A stretch of 64,000 bases of DNA from Pelodera strongyloides (lineage: Eukaryota > Nematoda > Chromadorea > Rhabditida > Rhabditidae). How positions within the stretch are numbered: the stretch's first letter is position 1; each line of letters starts with the position of its first letter. Under the pieces are notes generated by a model, which did not search any database, was not told where the DNA came from, and was given only the letters and a program-made list of their open reading frames with translations. Location of the stretch: the NCBI GenBank assembly GCA_036852015.1, contig JAANDG010000131.1:103501-167500 (forward strand), given 5' to 3'. The position numbers and the translations under genes are program-made. Shown here in pieces: positions 13,607 through 24,360 of this stretch.

Positions 13607-14349
13607 ATCGTTGAACTTTTTCAGAATAAATTTTTTTTTTGTTTCATGCTGTGCTCACTGTTATGGTTTCATTATGTTACGTTGTTAATTTTAATGTTTT
13701 AGAGACTTAGATAAGAGCTGCTGAGTTGGTTACCGTCTGTATGTCACGCAAGGATTTTAGATTTTACTGAAATTTGGACCCAAAAGCGGATGCACCTACC
13801 AAACACGCGAAATAGATCTACGATTAAAAGGCACATTGGTGCTCTACCTTTAGATACGTTCAAATCAAGTATGAAACAATTTGTGCAGTGGAAAACGTGA
13901 TTTAGAGCTATTTCCAAAAATTTGCGTATTTTTATGGATAAATTCAAAGATGATATAATAATTTTTATTGTTATCATGTAAAGTACAGTTATATGATAAC
14001 AATAAAAAGTTTTATCATATCGTGTAACTGGGCCAAAAATTTATCATGTCATACAGTACGCCCTTACACGATAACGCGCAAAATAATTTATCGTGCGCAT
14101 AACTGCAGCGTACATGATATGATAAAAGTGCGCGTATTGCCACGGACTAGGGCTTGTGCACGATAAAGTTTTATCATGCAATTTTTATCGAAATGGGTAT
14201 TTATTGTGTAAGCAATGTATACAGTCTACCTACTCTAGCATATACTGTATGTTAGGGGAAGCGAAACAAAATACATAGATATCTAACGAGTACTTGGCCC
14301 TAAGATTTCATATTGGCACCATCTTTGACAGTGATTTTTCCACATTTGT
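13607..14349. other. AT-rich DNA with tttatcatg motifs
   Basis: No gene seen. Between about 13960 and 14210 there are repeated tttatcat and cacgataa words, facing similar words at 11460-11620; this could be a decayed long inverted repeat. Confidence 0.4.
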
Positions 14350-14580
14350 TGGGGCGCGTTCAAGATGGTCAAAAGAAAGAAAAATATCCATTTTCGGCCG
14401 TTCAGGATGGGCGAAAAGAAAACTTCTGAAAGACAATGCAAAAACAAGAGACGCAGACGAAACCCGAAAAAAATTACTGTATTTTTTTAATTTTTCCTTA
14501 GTATTAAAAAAAATTTCGGCCTACCTGAACGGCCGAAAACACATTTTTTTTCCTTTCTTTCGGCCATCTTTAACGCGCCC
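14350..14580. repeat. MITE with GGGGCGCGTTCAAGATGG-type ends
   Basis: The left end ggggcgcgttcaagatgg and right end ccatctttaacgcgccc are inverted complements. Inner arms ttttcggccgttcagg and cctgaacggccgaaa also pair. A non-autonomous DNA element of a family different from the TTAA elements. Confidence 0.7.
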
Positions 14581-15014
14581 TAAGAAATGAGAACAAAAAC
14601 CTAATGGCGAAGTGAGCTCCTCCTATAGGATAACACAAAAAAAAAAGACATCATCATCGCAAAAAAAGCTTGAAGCTTGAGTAAACGAACAGCGCTCGAT
14701 GGTCAAATTTACGTTTTGCATCAACTAATAATTTTGAATTCCAATATGAGCTTTGATTAATTTTAATAAGCTTTTTGTGCAAATTTGTGCTATAATTTCT
14801 GTCATTTAGTTACACTGTATTATTCCAATTTCTTTAATTTTCTTACTGTAAATGTATGAAAATAATTCAACTTGCGTGAAACAAAAAAAAACACATTCAC
14901 CGCAAAATGACTGAAAATGTTGCCCGGAGATTTTTTTCCAATTATAGATTACACATGAATGAAAAAGACATATTCTAAATAAGAAAAAGAGAAATCTTGT
15001 TGGATTGCGTTATT

Positions 15015-15170
15015 TTAAAGCGAAATAGGCAAATGAACACAAATTAGAATAGAATGCAAATGAACACAAATTAGAAGAAAACCGAGCTAAATTCGAGTAA
15101 ATTAACATTAATCCGTAAGAATTCAGTTGTCCACGATGCGTTTTAAAAACCGACCGGTATTTCGCCTTAA
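15015..15170. repeat. Palindromic MITE, family 1 (shared by both duplication copies)
   Basis: TTAA-bounded, somewhat shortened and with worn arms. The same copy at the orthologous place in copy B (38718-38875) shows that it predates the segmental duplication. Confidence 0.8.
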
Positions 15171-15656
15171 AATAGTTTATGATTATTTTCATTCTATATT
15201 CTCGTTTATTTATTTGCATTTTTAATAAAAATAAATCTGTATTTAATTAGCATAATAAACCAACAATTCCGTATTCAAATTTCGAATCAATGAAGAGTGA
15301 AGGTGAAGACCCTGTGTGGTTGTGATATAGCACGCAATGTGCGGAGCCGCAGAGAAATCAAGTGTCATTCTGTACTGTGGGATTGTATGCACACTGTAGA
15401 AATCACCGTAACATCACACAATTATTTCAAATTTTTCATCGCGCAAGATTTTTGTCCGATTCTTGCTGATTGTTGTTTTGTGGTGTGTGTGAGAACAATC
15501 TGGGCTTATTTTGTTTGCTGAATATGAATTTGTTCAGTTTTTGCCGTCTTTGTGCATCCGCTCTTTTCTAGGGTTTACACCGTTTATTACTATATTTGAA
15601 ATGTATTTCAACCGTTACAGGACTTTGATCGTTCAATGTTAATAGCTGGCGGTTGA

Positions 15657-16023
15657 ATGAGTCGTGTGGACGCCGAGAAATGCACGTTCACGGAATTTTT
15701 ACGAGCCTTTCAATCGATACTGGATAGCACAGCCGAAGAATCGACTTCCGTGGCAAAACGGTTTGATTTTAAACCGACTGCTCTATTTTGTTATTTCGTT
15801 ATTTGTTGATGATGTCGCTTCTTTTCATATTTTGAACTGTACGTTGGACGTTGTTTTGTTTTCTAGCTTATTTTGGAAATGGATTTATAAGCGCATGTGG
15901 AAGATTCGAAATTTTTTACAAAGTAATGATGTTTCTTTTCAGAAGTCTAGAGCGTAAAGAATTGGATGAGTCAACTGTTTGCGCGTTGCACCAATTAATA
16001 ATCTCCTGCGATCGTCAGTCCAG
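15657..16023 (+). pseudogene. MAGUK gene 5' fragment (first two exons, copy A)
   Basis: Exon 15657-15760 (ATG to ACG|gtttga) and exon 15943-16023 (after cttttcag, ending CCAG|gtttgc) match the first two exons of the intact MAGUK gene at 44112 in size and phase (104 and 81 bp) with a few substitutions. They encode the N terminus and the start of the L27 domain. Homology to copy B stops at about 16171, where a TTAA element is inserted, and no PDZ, SH3 or kinase exons follow. It is a truncated copy, though it could still be transcribed with downstream sequence. Confidence 0.8.
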
Positions 16024-16167
16024 GTTTGCTAACATCTTGAGTCTTGAACTTGAACCATGATAGTGAGAATACGAATCACGAGTGCAATATGGATCTGGGC
16101 AACATTTGCTATGTTTATGTGTTGGTGTATAAAATAAAACATACTCAGCCCTTAAGTACCGGTACTA

Positions 16168-16884
16168 TTAAAGGGTCAGGCCCATTTCAAATAACCCCTA
16201 TTTTTGATGATTCCATCTTTTTTTTTTTTTTTTATTTTTTTTTTTTTTTTTTTTCTAATTTTCAAACGCAAAATTCACGCAGTATTCAACAATTAACCAT
16301 TACCAGTCATACACAGCTATTTATCGCAGTTCTCGCGCCCCTTCGCGCTAATTGGGCAATATGCTCTATTGGGCGTGGCAATCGCGATATCGGCCAATCA
16401 GCGCGAAGGGGCGTGACATTTCATGTTATTTTTTATTATCAGCGTTTATTACAATATATACACACTAATTTTTATCCACATTCACCCCGGGGAACTTTTT
16501 TTACGACGAGCCCAACTCATAAGGGTACCGTATTTGCATCCATTTAGTCCTAATAATTCTTTTATAACCCGGTACACTTTATCTTTATCTTTAATTCTTT
16601 TACTTCTCGTATGTTATAACACAGTTACAAAATTACGCATGAGAGAGTATGCTCAATAAAGAGGTGCCAGAGAAAAAAAACCGAGAGAGCAGACAACCAG
16701 AGCGGATAGACAACGAGAGGAAGGGCCAGGCAACGGTATACATTTGTGGATGCGCTCGTCGGAAAAAGTTCCCCGGGGTGAATGTCGATAAAATTTGGTT
16801 TGCATATATTGTAATAAACACTTTTAATAAAAATTAAGACGAAATCGTAAATATAGGTTTACTTTGATGGGCCTGTCCCTTTAA
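16168..16884. repeat. TTAA element with AGGG(A/T)CAGGCCCAT ends
   Basis: Left end TTAAAGGGTCAGGCCCAT and right end ATGGGCCTGTCCCTTTAA are inverted. A second pair of arms (acattcaccccggggaac and gttccccggggtgaatg) is inside. Copy B has an uninterrupted tattattaagtgg here, which marks the TTAA target. A T-rich run is at 16221-16256. Confidence 0.8.
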
Positions 16885-17058
16885 AGCGAAATACCGGCCA
16901 GTTTTAGAAACGCATAGCCGACAACTCAATTCTTATGTACTTATGCTTGCTCGAACCTAGCTTATGCTTGCTCGAACCTTTTTATTCTAATTTATGTTCA
17001 TTTGCATAAACTGGAGAAAGGTGCTGGTGTACTTGGTGTTTCAAAAATCGACCGGTAT
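16881..17058. repeat. Truncated family 1 MITE at the duplication edge
   Basis: Begins at the same TTAA that closes the preceding element. The left arm is present, but the right arm breaks off after cgaccggtatg without TTAA. Homology between the duplication copies is not recovered beyond it. Confidence 0.7.
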
Positions 17059-18040
17059 GTATACAGTATTTTTATGTCTGATCATTTTTTGCTCACTGGA
17101 TGATCGGGACATCGGGACTACGAAAAAATTGCGTGCGCAACGTGATATATCCTTTCAGAAGTATCTGTGCTGCTAAACATTTTCGTGCTGCTAAACAATT
17201 TCGTCACCAACTCACATATATCGGAGCAGTAATTGACGGCATCCAACAGGAATCTGTTTAGTATTCCTGTTGCTTGTAAAATGTGTCTGAGAACACGAAA
17301 AGCCAACAAATTCCTTGACAAGAAGGTTGAAAAAGTAGCATTAGTTGGACGTTCGGATGACAAAACTGCAAAGGAAAACGCTTTCTTTCTTACACAGCTT
17401 TATTACACCGGTATCATGTATGTTTCGACGACTATAATAAACGAAAAAAACAGCAGGCTCAGAAGGAAAAGTCTACATTGAAATTGTAACCTCTGCCTGT
17501 AGATTAAAATAGTATAAGAATAAGAAACCTTTTTCTTCCTTAGAACTTTAATGTAAAGGCAGAGGAATAACCAATCGACCAGTACTCTGAAGCATTCAAT
17601 TCCCTGAAACAATGATTAATTAACAATTTGTTAGCATTGACGTGAAGAACGAGGATGTAATTATTTAATTACGCAATGCGCAATTAGGTACTTTCTAGCG
17701 AAAAGTAGGGTTGCCTACGTCTTGATAACAAGATCCCTCCTGGCCCAAGCCCGAAGACGTCGAGAAATTTGTCATCTGGGCCTACTGGCTCAGGACCTCT
17801 GCGCAACACGTCATAAACAAAAACTTTGAATTTGAGTTTGAACTTGCGCCCCCTTGAATAAAGGTGTATGCTATTGTAGCGTAAAATATTTATTTATTTA
17901 CGAGTAAGCTCACCTATGGATCTAACATAAGAACAACTCTAACGAAGCTGATTTAAAGTCTTACACTCGCTTAATATATTCATTTTCAATTGCGGAATAT
18001 TTTTTGTGAGCAAAAAATGTTGTTCCTGTTATTGCTCACT
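17059..18040. other. No supported gene
   Basis: An open stretch near 17233-17481 has mixed amino-acid composition, but no splice partners were found for it. Otherwise AT-rich. Confidence 0.4.
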
Positions 18041-18128
18041 TTAAGCGAAATACCGGCCGGTTTTTGAATCACCGAATAGACCAGCATTCTCATTCAGCGT
18101 ATGAAAATGAACATAAAATAGAATGAAA
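18041..18128. repeat. Half of a family 1 MITE next to a start codon
   Basis: Left arm ttaagcgaaataccggccgg plus half of the core, ending 3 bp before the ATG at 18132. The right arm is missing. Confidence 0.7.
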
Positions 18129-18131
18129 CAT

Positions 18132-21100
18132 ATGAGTTGGCTTTGTGTTGTTCTGTTGCTTTTGACAGCTTTGACTCAATACTGGGATCCGGGTATAAAC
18201 CTCGACCATCAAAGCAGTATGGGACGTGTCTGATTAGCTTTGTGACTTGGGGGAAGAATGTATCGATCAGTGCACTCATACTTTTCGGAGGTCTCTGGAG
18301 ATGCCTGTGGCCTTCCATTCCGGCGTTTTAACTTTTCGTATTATCAGGTTGAAAACAAAGCGCACGATGACATTTTCCACGTGATGATCGGTCAGCAAAT
18401 CTACGGTAACGATGACAGAAACAGTTGGAGAAGAGACTTGATGAGGTGGGTTTTGTTTTGGACTTGTTGCATGTCATCCATTTTTTGTGCGTTAGTTTCG
18501 GAGCTAGCGAGCGGAGTGAGATAGGTCTTTTTGGTTCTTTATCGGGGGTCAAGACGGAAAAGAGGGGGTATTTATTTAAAGCTAGACCAGGTTTCGACTA
18601 AACTACCGTGTAGCGTTCCAGTACATATTCCGCTAACTTTTTTTAACTTCTCCAAAAAGAGTCGGTTACAATCGGTTACGTTTGAAGAAAATTATTTCAC
18701 ATTTTGAGTGTCGTCGTTACGCTTTTCCGTATTTGTATATATCTTACCAGCCGTTCGAACTTCTCCGACTGGAGGACTCGGCCTTCGGCCTATTGTTTCC
18801 CTATTTAAAACACTCACACATCTACAAAATCATTTATGATTGGGGAAACGTACAATATGAGTATGTACCTCCATTCGACTGATGGCACCATGCAAATTTG
18901 CCATTGCAGTTGCTTATGTAGAGCAGGTTGTTACCCTTATGATAAGCGATCATAGCTCAACCGGTAGAGCTTTGAACTGGGAATCCAAAGGTTGTGTGCT
19001 GCTGTGGGTTCGAATCTCGCCAGCGGCAAAGATTTTGTATGCTCACTCGATCAAAGAATTTTCTTTATGGACAGCTTTCGTTGTGCACATTAAGTCTCTT
19101 TACTTATACCTTGTTATTGTTTTCGGTGATTATGTTGCTTTGAGAGTATAAAGAACTTTGTATTCCTTTCCCGTCAACCTACTTTATTATATATAATATT
19201 GGGTTCTAAACCAAATAGTTTATCTGAGCTGTATGTATCATGTTTGTTTGACGTTTTCCGTGATTTGTTGTTCCGTGACGACAATATGTCGATAATGTAT
19301 TCGCTTGTACCTATCTGTACATTTTCATATCAGTTGTTTCCTTTTTGGTTATTTTGTACGTACTTCATACTGTTCTTCACTTGTATTTTTATTCATGCAC
19401 TTGATGAAGAAGTCTGCACGTTTACCCAAGTACTCGTTTAGTAGCCCGCCCCGATGCCCCGACAGCAGTACGACTCTGATGGTAATATTGCAGATGTGGG
19501 TTGAGATTAAACTATACTTTTTGAAGTTGTAATGTCAGCTTAGAATGTGTTTTTTACGTTTGTTTTCTGTTCCTCTATCCTCTGTAGTGATATTGGTATA
19601 TCCCATTAAAGGGACAGGCGCAAAACATTTTTTCTCAATTTACGTGTACAGAATGTCCGGTATTTCCGAAATATACTGTGGGAACCGCCGAACCGCATTT
19701 CCTTGCGCCTAGAACTCGCAAAGTTATTCGCCTACAAACAGTTCGGCCAGGTACCGTAGTCAGCAATGTCAAAATACATTTTTTTACGGTTTATGTTATG
19801 ACAGGGCGTCCTACCAAAATTGATTCCGACTACGGTACCTGCCCGAACTGCTTGCCGAGGAATAACTTTGCGAGTTCTAGGCGCAGAGAACTTCGGGTTT
19901 CTTAGTAACATTTGGGAAAATCAGGACATTCTGTGCAAGTAAGTTGAAGCTTTTTTCTCGTTTAAATGTCCCTTTAAAGTCACGCTATGTACACTTCGAA
20001 GTGTGTTTTTAGGAAGAAGATATTATAAGGAAGAGCGAAGACGCTCGTATTAAATTGTGGAACGACAATTCCATTCTTGTCCGTGGCTTGGATGGAGCAC
20101 CGGACTTAATAAACTACCTACCGGCTCACAGCGTTACGAGAAGTGGTGCAACTTGCGCCATATTTTTTATGTGAGTAAACTTTAATTGCACGTAATACAT
20201 TTGAGCACGACTATGAGGGGGCCAAAACTGCCTTTCAAAATAAAATAAGAAAGTAAAACCCAAACTATGTTAGCGCTATCGCGCTAACAAAGGATTATTT
20301 TTCTCAGATCTTCTTTTCTGTGTAGTTTATCAGGCAGCGTTGCAGTTTGCGGCGTGGGTCATCGATATCGCCATATAGTCTTTCATTTTTTTCTAGAATT
20401 AAAGGGAGAGGCTCACGAGAAATATGTTTTCCTCAATTTACTTGCACAGAATGTCCGGAATTTCAGCAATATTACTGTGAAAACCGCATTGTTTGATGCC
20501 TAGAACTCACAGAGCTATTATCCGGCAAACTGTTCGGCCAGGTACCGTTGTCAGGATCAATTTTTGAGCCTTTAGGGCTTTCCTGTGGAAACGCCTCTTT
20601 ATAATTGTAGGAATGATATATATTCGTTTGAACATTATTACGTTGAAAAATAATGCAAGTGAACGGATAAACCGTAAAAACTAATTTTTGCGTTGCTGGC
20701 TACGGTACCTGGTCGAACTGTTTTGCATAGAATATCTCTTCGAGTTCTAGATGCAAATGAATGCGGTTTTCACAGTAATATTTCTGAGATACCGGACATT
20801 CTGCCCAAGTAAATTGAAGAAAACTTTTTTCTCGTGAGCCTCTCCCTTTAACCGCCGGTTTTCAGACACGCACTTTGGCTACCGCTGCTAAGGAAATCAT
20901 CCCCCAATTAAGATTTCTTGGTCAGCCACTCTCCATCGACCATCCACGGATAACTCAGCAGGGTATGTTAAAGCGCATTTATAGACATACAAATTGCGCA
21001 AAATAAATGCGAACTAGAGTTTCCATACCAGATAGGAATTTAAATATGCGACTGAATATGTTAAGTCGTATGTTCTATTTGCTTTACATGCATATGTCGT

Positions 21101-22248
21101 TGTTCTATGCTATTTACCGATATCTGCATACATAAGTTGAAATTTCCCCCTTTAAAACTGGTGATGAACTTTGAAATTCGGTTTCTTTTAACTGGGGGAC
21201 TTTGGACAGCTTTTGTTATTGTTGCTTCCGTAATGGACACCACACATTCTATTAATACAGCATAACTTCAAAAAGGGGTTGCATATCCCCTTTAACTGGT
21301 GGACTTTCTTTCAGATAACCGGCCCATTAATTGGCGGTCGTTGGACCTGCATTTTGTAGCGTCAACCGTGAAGCTGCTCGATATCTGCCGCGTCTTCCCA
21401 CGTGCCCAGATCAAGATGGAAGGAACAGACGAGCGACCGTTCGTTTATTTCACGTTTTAGTAGTAGTTAACCGAAATGTCTGCTCCCCCTGGCTCCTGGA
21501 GCCGGGTCGTCGCTCCGACGCTCCATTTAATTTGTGCTCGCCGTCGTGGCCTTCGGCCGTCGAAGGCCGCCCACTCCTTAGTCGGTATTTTAACTGAGCT
21601 TTTCCATCTCGGAATCCCATCTCGGAATTGTATGAGAGGGTTAGAAAAGTTTATCAAGGAAATGTTAAGCCTTTTAATTTACTCGTTTCAGGGTGTTCAA
21701 GGCTTTATTCACGAACGAAATGGATGCACGCGACGCGTTTGTAAATGCGGAGTTTCTACGCTTGGATGACCAACCAGCCCTTGTTCTTTACTCGAGGAGA
21801 ATTAGGAATGTCAACGCAGAAGCCCAACGACAAATTCGCGTAAGTTAAAAATGGCTTTCTTTTGTTTAGATGATTTGTTTTTGTCTTTTTTGCAAGCGAG
21901 CATAATGGATAGCGCTTCTGACTGATAAGAGGAAGGTCAAGTGTTCGATTCCTCTCTGAGGAAGTTATTTTTGCGGTCATGTACATCACGATAAAAAAAA
22001 TCACCTTGTTGGGCTCATTTTGAAAGAAGTTATTGTTTGGAGTACGCGAATTGCGAAGTTTAGAAACGTCGCATTTATACATACTTCAAGAATTCAAAAC
22101 TCCGAGTAAGTTTAGAAATATATCCTTTATTACTTACTGTAGGGTTAATTACTTTTTGCAGGTAAATATAGTTCTTAAAACAAGCAATAGATCGTTCGTG
22201 ACCGCGGAAAATATGGAAAAATATTTTGAAATGGGCTCGAACGTTTAA
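18132..22248 (+). CDS. Unrecognised secreted protein, about ten exons (provisional)
   Basis: Proposed exons: 18132-18216, 18271-18445, 18660-18860, 19466-19481, 20013-20170, 20326-20344, 20866-20962, 21315-21453, 21692-21839, 22162-22248. All phases agree and the frame ends at TAA. The first exon encodes a hydrophobic leader (MSWLCVVLLLLTALTQYW), suggesting secretion or ER entry. Later stretches include ISYQPFELLRLEDSAFGLLF, ATCAIFF, then TRTLATAAKEIIPQLRFLG, and PALVLYSRRIR. The strand-helix-strand pattern ATCAIFF...RTLATAAKEIIPQLRFL faintly recalls a thioredoxin fold without its cysteines; this is a guess. The tiny exons 19466-19481 and 20326-20344 are inferred from phase only. Alternatively a short gene ends at 18882 and a second begins later. 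The 21315 exon could instead end at 21459, which would make TAG with the next exon. A downstream duplicated exon block is at 26079-27756. Confidence 0.5.
18946..19026 (+). pseudogene. tRNA-like sequence, probably a tRNA pseudogene
   Basis: Contains a good A box (TAGCTCAACCGG) and B box (GGTTCGAATCT) with correct spacing for a tRNA with a long variable region. The anticodon region (ttgaactgggaatccaa) has a mismatched stem, and the acceptor arms gcgatca and cagcggc do not pair well. It lies in a proposed intron of the unrecognised secreted gene. Confidence 0.45.
19606..19977. repeat. TTAA-flanked palindromic element (family 2)
   Basis: TTAAAGGGACAGGCG at the left and a complementary right end closing in TTAA. 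Same acagaatgtccgg and ggtaccgtagtca arms as the 1896 copy. Lies about 35 bp upstream of the exon starting at 20013. Confidence 0.75.
20261..20300 (-). mobile_element. 3' terminal fragment of a LINE
   Basis: On the minus strand this reads gttagcgcgatagcgctaac followed by atagtttgggttt, the same sequence as the very end of the LINE at 23130-24360. It is a 5'-truncated insertion of only about 40 bp, inside an intron of the unrecognised gene. Confidence 0.65.
20399..20851. repeat. TTAA-flanked palindromic element (family 2), next to a splice site
   Basis: Ends TTAAAGGGAGAGGCTCACGA and the complement closing TTAA at 20848-20851. Only 14 bases (20852-20865) separate it from the exon that starts at 20866. 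Confidence 0.8.
21896..21965 (+). pseudogene. tRNA-like sequence (degenerate)
   Basis: cataatggatagcgc resembles a D arm, and gtgttcgattcctctc resembles a T arm with the B box. The anticodon stem is broken. It starts exactly where the two duplicated exon blocks stop matching (after gcaagcgagcat). Confidence 0.3.
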
Positions 22249-23130
22249 TTAAAGCGGCTACATTCGGATTTGAACTGATTTCCGAAAACTACATTCCCAT
22301 GCAAATCAGTATAATTAGAATAAAAAATTCGCGACAATCAAACAATAATGTGCTTCAATCATGCCTCACTTCCCTTCATAGGCATCGTAGTTAACCGGAA
22401 ATAACCACTTCGGATGGTTGCATGTGCCAAATAAGGCGTTTTAGTTACTATTAATTTTAGACACTCGTGTGCACAAACAAATTGCGGTTTCTTAAAATTA
22501 TGCTTTAGTTTTGCAGAAATTCCGTACGTGCTCCCACAAGCCGAAATTCTGATTTTTAGATAGAATTTTGAAAATATTTGACAACCCCTTCCCCGGACGA
22601 CTTAACTTTATTCGCTTTAATAAGCTAGTTGGCAACAATAATAGTAATAATATTTAGTAACTAATAAGCACTTTTGCCCTGAACAAATATACCCCTGAAA
22701 CGTTGTATAGTGTTCCAACGGCGCACACTGTTAGCGCGCACTTACAGTTATTTACCTACTAAAGAACAGAAAAATGAAACTAAGAATTAAGACTATAATG
22801 ATTAATAATTTCGTTAATAAAGACTACAAATAAAGTACGCAATAAATTAAGCGTCAAAAATACCGTCTATTAGTTAATTGGGTGCGCGCAAGACTAGACT
22901 AGGTTTTTTCTTTCTCTCTTGAGCTTGAGGGGGGGGGGTGCACACGGCGCACACACACAGACATTTCTTCCACATGTTTTGCAAATTTTGCTTATTTGGT
23001 CATAAATTCCGTGCAATTTGATATTTTTATCTGAAATTTTCGCAGATATTATGAAATGTGGTCTTTTCACTAATTAGACCAAAACAATTTCAATTTTTGG
23101 TCTAGGGCCAAATTCAGGGTGAAAACTGGA
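22249..23130. other. No gene seen
   Basis: AT-rich DNA after the proposed stop of the secreted gene, with a G-run at 22930-22938 and a short CA run near 22952-22960. Confidence 0.5.
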
Positions 23131-24360
23131 AAAAAGGGCTCTCGGATCAAACCCAAACTATGTTAGTGCTATCGCGCTAACAGAGGATTATAACCTCGGA
23201 CAATTTTGAAACATTCAATGAGATCGAACAAAATTCTACGATGATGGAGAGATTTGAGACCAAAAACAACAAGACGTTCAGAATAGGAAAACGAGTTATA
23301 ATAGTCATTGTCAATTCTACGAAGCACACGTTTAGTAAAACGCTGCTGTACCTTTTCAATAGCGTCAATTTCACTTTTCAGGTACGGCGACCAAACGGAG
23401 GTTGCATACTCAAGCAGGGGCCTACAATAAGTAACATAAGCTTTACGATAAACATCAATGCTATGATTACTAATTCTTTGCTTAATATGAGCCTTAAAAC
23501 ATAAATCCGGAGAAAACAAAACACCAAGATCACGAACGACATCAGTTACTGGTGGAATGAGCGTATTATTTAAACGAAGAGGAAAAGAGTGGTGGGTCTT
23601 AGTAGTCACAGAAAAATGTTGACACTTTGGCTCAGAAATGGTCATTTTCCATATATCAGCCCAACTGGAAATATTGCCAAGTTCTTTTTGAAAAGCATTC
23701 CAGGCAGGCCAGGGCCCTAGTTTTGGCATAACACGGGAAATCTTAACATCATCCGCGTACATAACAATGGAGCTATCTCCAAGAGAGCAATCGTCAATGT
23801 CATTAATAAAAATTAAGAAATGCAACGGGCCTAAAACACTACCCTGAGGTACTCCACTGGAGCAAGGTTTGATAGAAGACAAGGTATTCTGGTATCTAAC
23901 CTGAAAGGTACGGTTTGCAAGATAAGAACTAATCCAATTAAGCATTATGTCAGAAACTCCATAATTCTTAAGCTTATGTAAGAGAAAACGGTGGTTAACA
24001 ACATCAAACGCCTTAGCAAAATCAATGTAAACACATTCCAAATTATCATCGGATTCTTTAACAGAGAGCCATTCATAAAAGCATAAAAGAAGTTGCGAAG
24101 TTGTATTACGGCCTTTTAGAAAGCCAAATTGATTAAGAGACAAACAACCGTTAACAGACATGTGGTACGTTAATTTATGCTTAACTACCAATTCAAATAA
24201 TTTACAAAATGAGGAGGTGAGAGAAATTGGCCGGTAGTTAAGGATGGACGTGCGAGGTGGTTTTTTGGAAAGGGGTGAAACAATCGCATGTCGCCATTCC
24301 TTAGGAACCTTCCCACTTAAAAACGATTTGTTAAAAAATTTACGCAATAAGGGCATTAAA
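23130..24360 (-). mobile_element. 5'-truncated LINE, reverse transcriptase region
   Basis: One open frame (23169-24356) encodes most of a non-LTR reverse transcriptase. Visible blocks in order: NYRPISLTSSFCKLFE, QFGFLKGRNTTSQLL, YIDFAKAFDVVNH, the SGVPQGSVLGPL block, and the catalytic YADD. A C-terminal domain follows (CRPLLEYATSVWSPYLKSEI, then QQRFTKRV). The usual upstream part, including any endonuclease, is missing. The stop codon falls in a terminal hairpin, and little sequence follows before homology to the 20261 fragment ends. The frame has no internal stop, so the insertion is fairly young. The style resembles jockey/CR1-type LINEs; the clade is not assigned. Confidence 0.85.

Larger units (their letters stand above)
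7715..17058. repeat. Segmental duplication, copy A (degenerate)
   Basis: From about 7715 the sequence matches 34277 onward almost base for base, in the same order and orientation, until about 16171, where a TTAA element and a truncated MITE interrupt it. Copy A carries a decayed PIGX and the first two MAGUK exons. It also has about 3.6 kb (11029-14665) that copy B replaces with a 0.4-kb foldback element. It lacks the 36821-37271 and 39102-43852 insertions present in copy B. Confidence 0.9.

Noticed and set aside
23241..23504. Plus-strand open frame opposite the LINE
   Set aside because: It is the antisense of the reverse transcriptase frame and has no support of its own.
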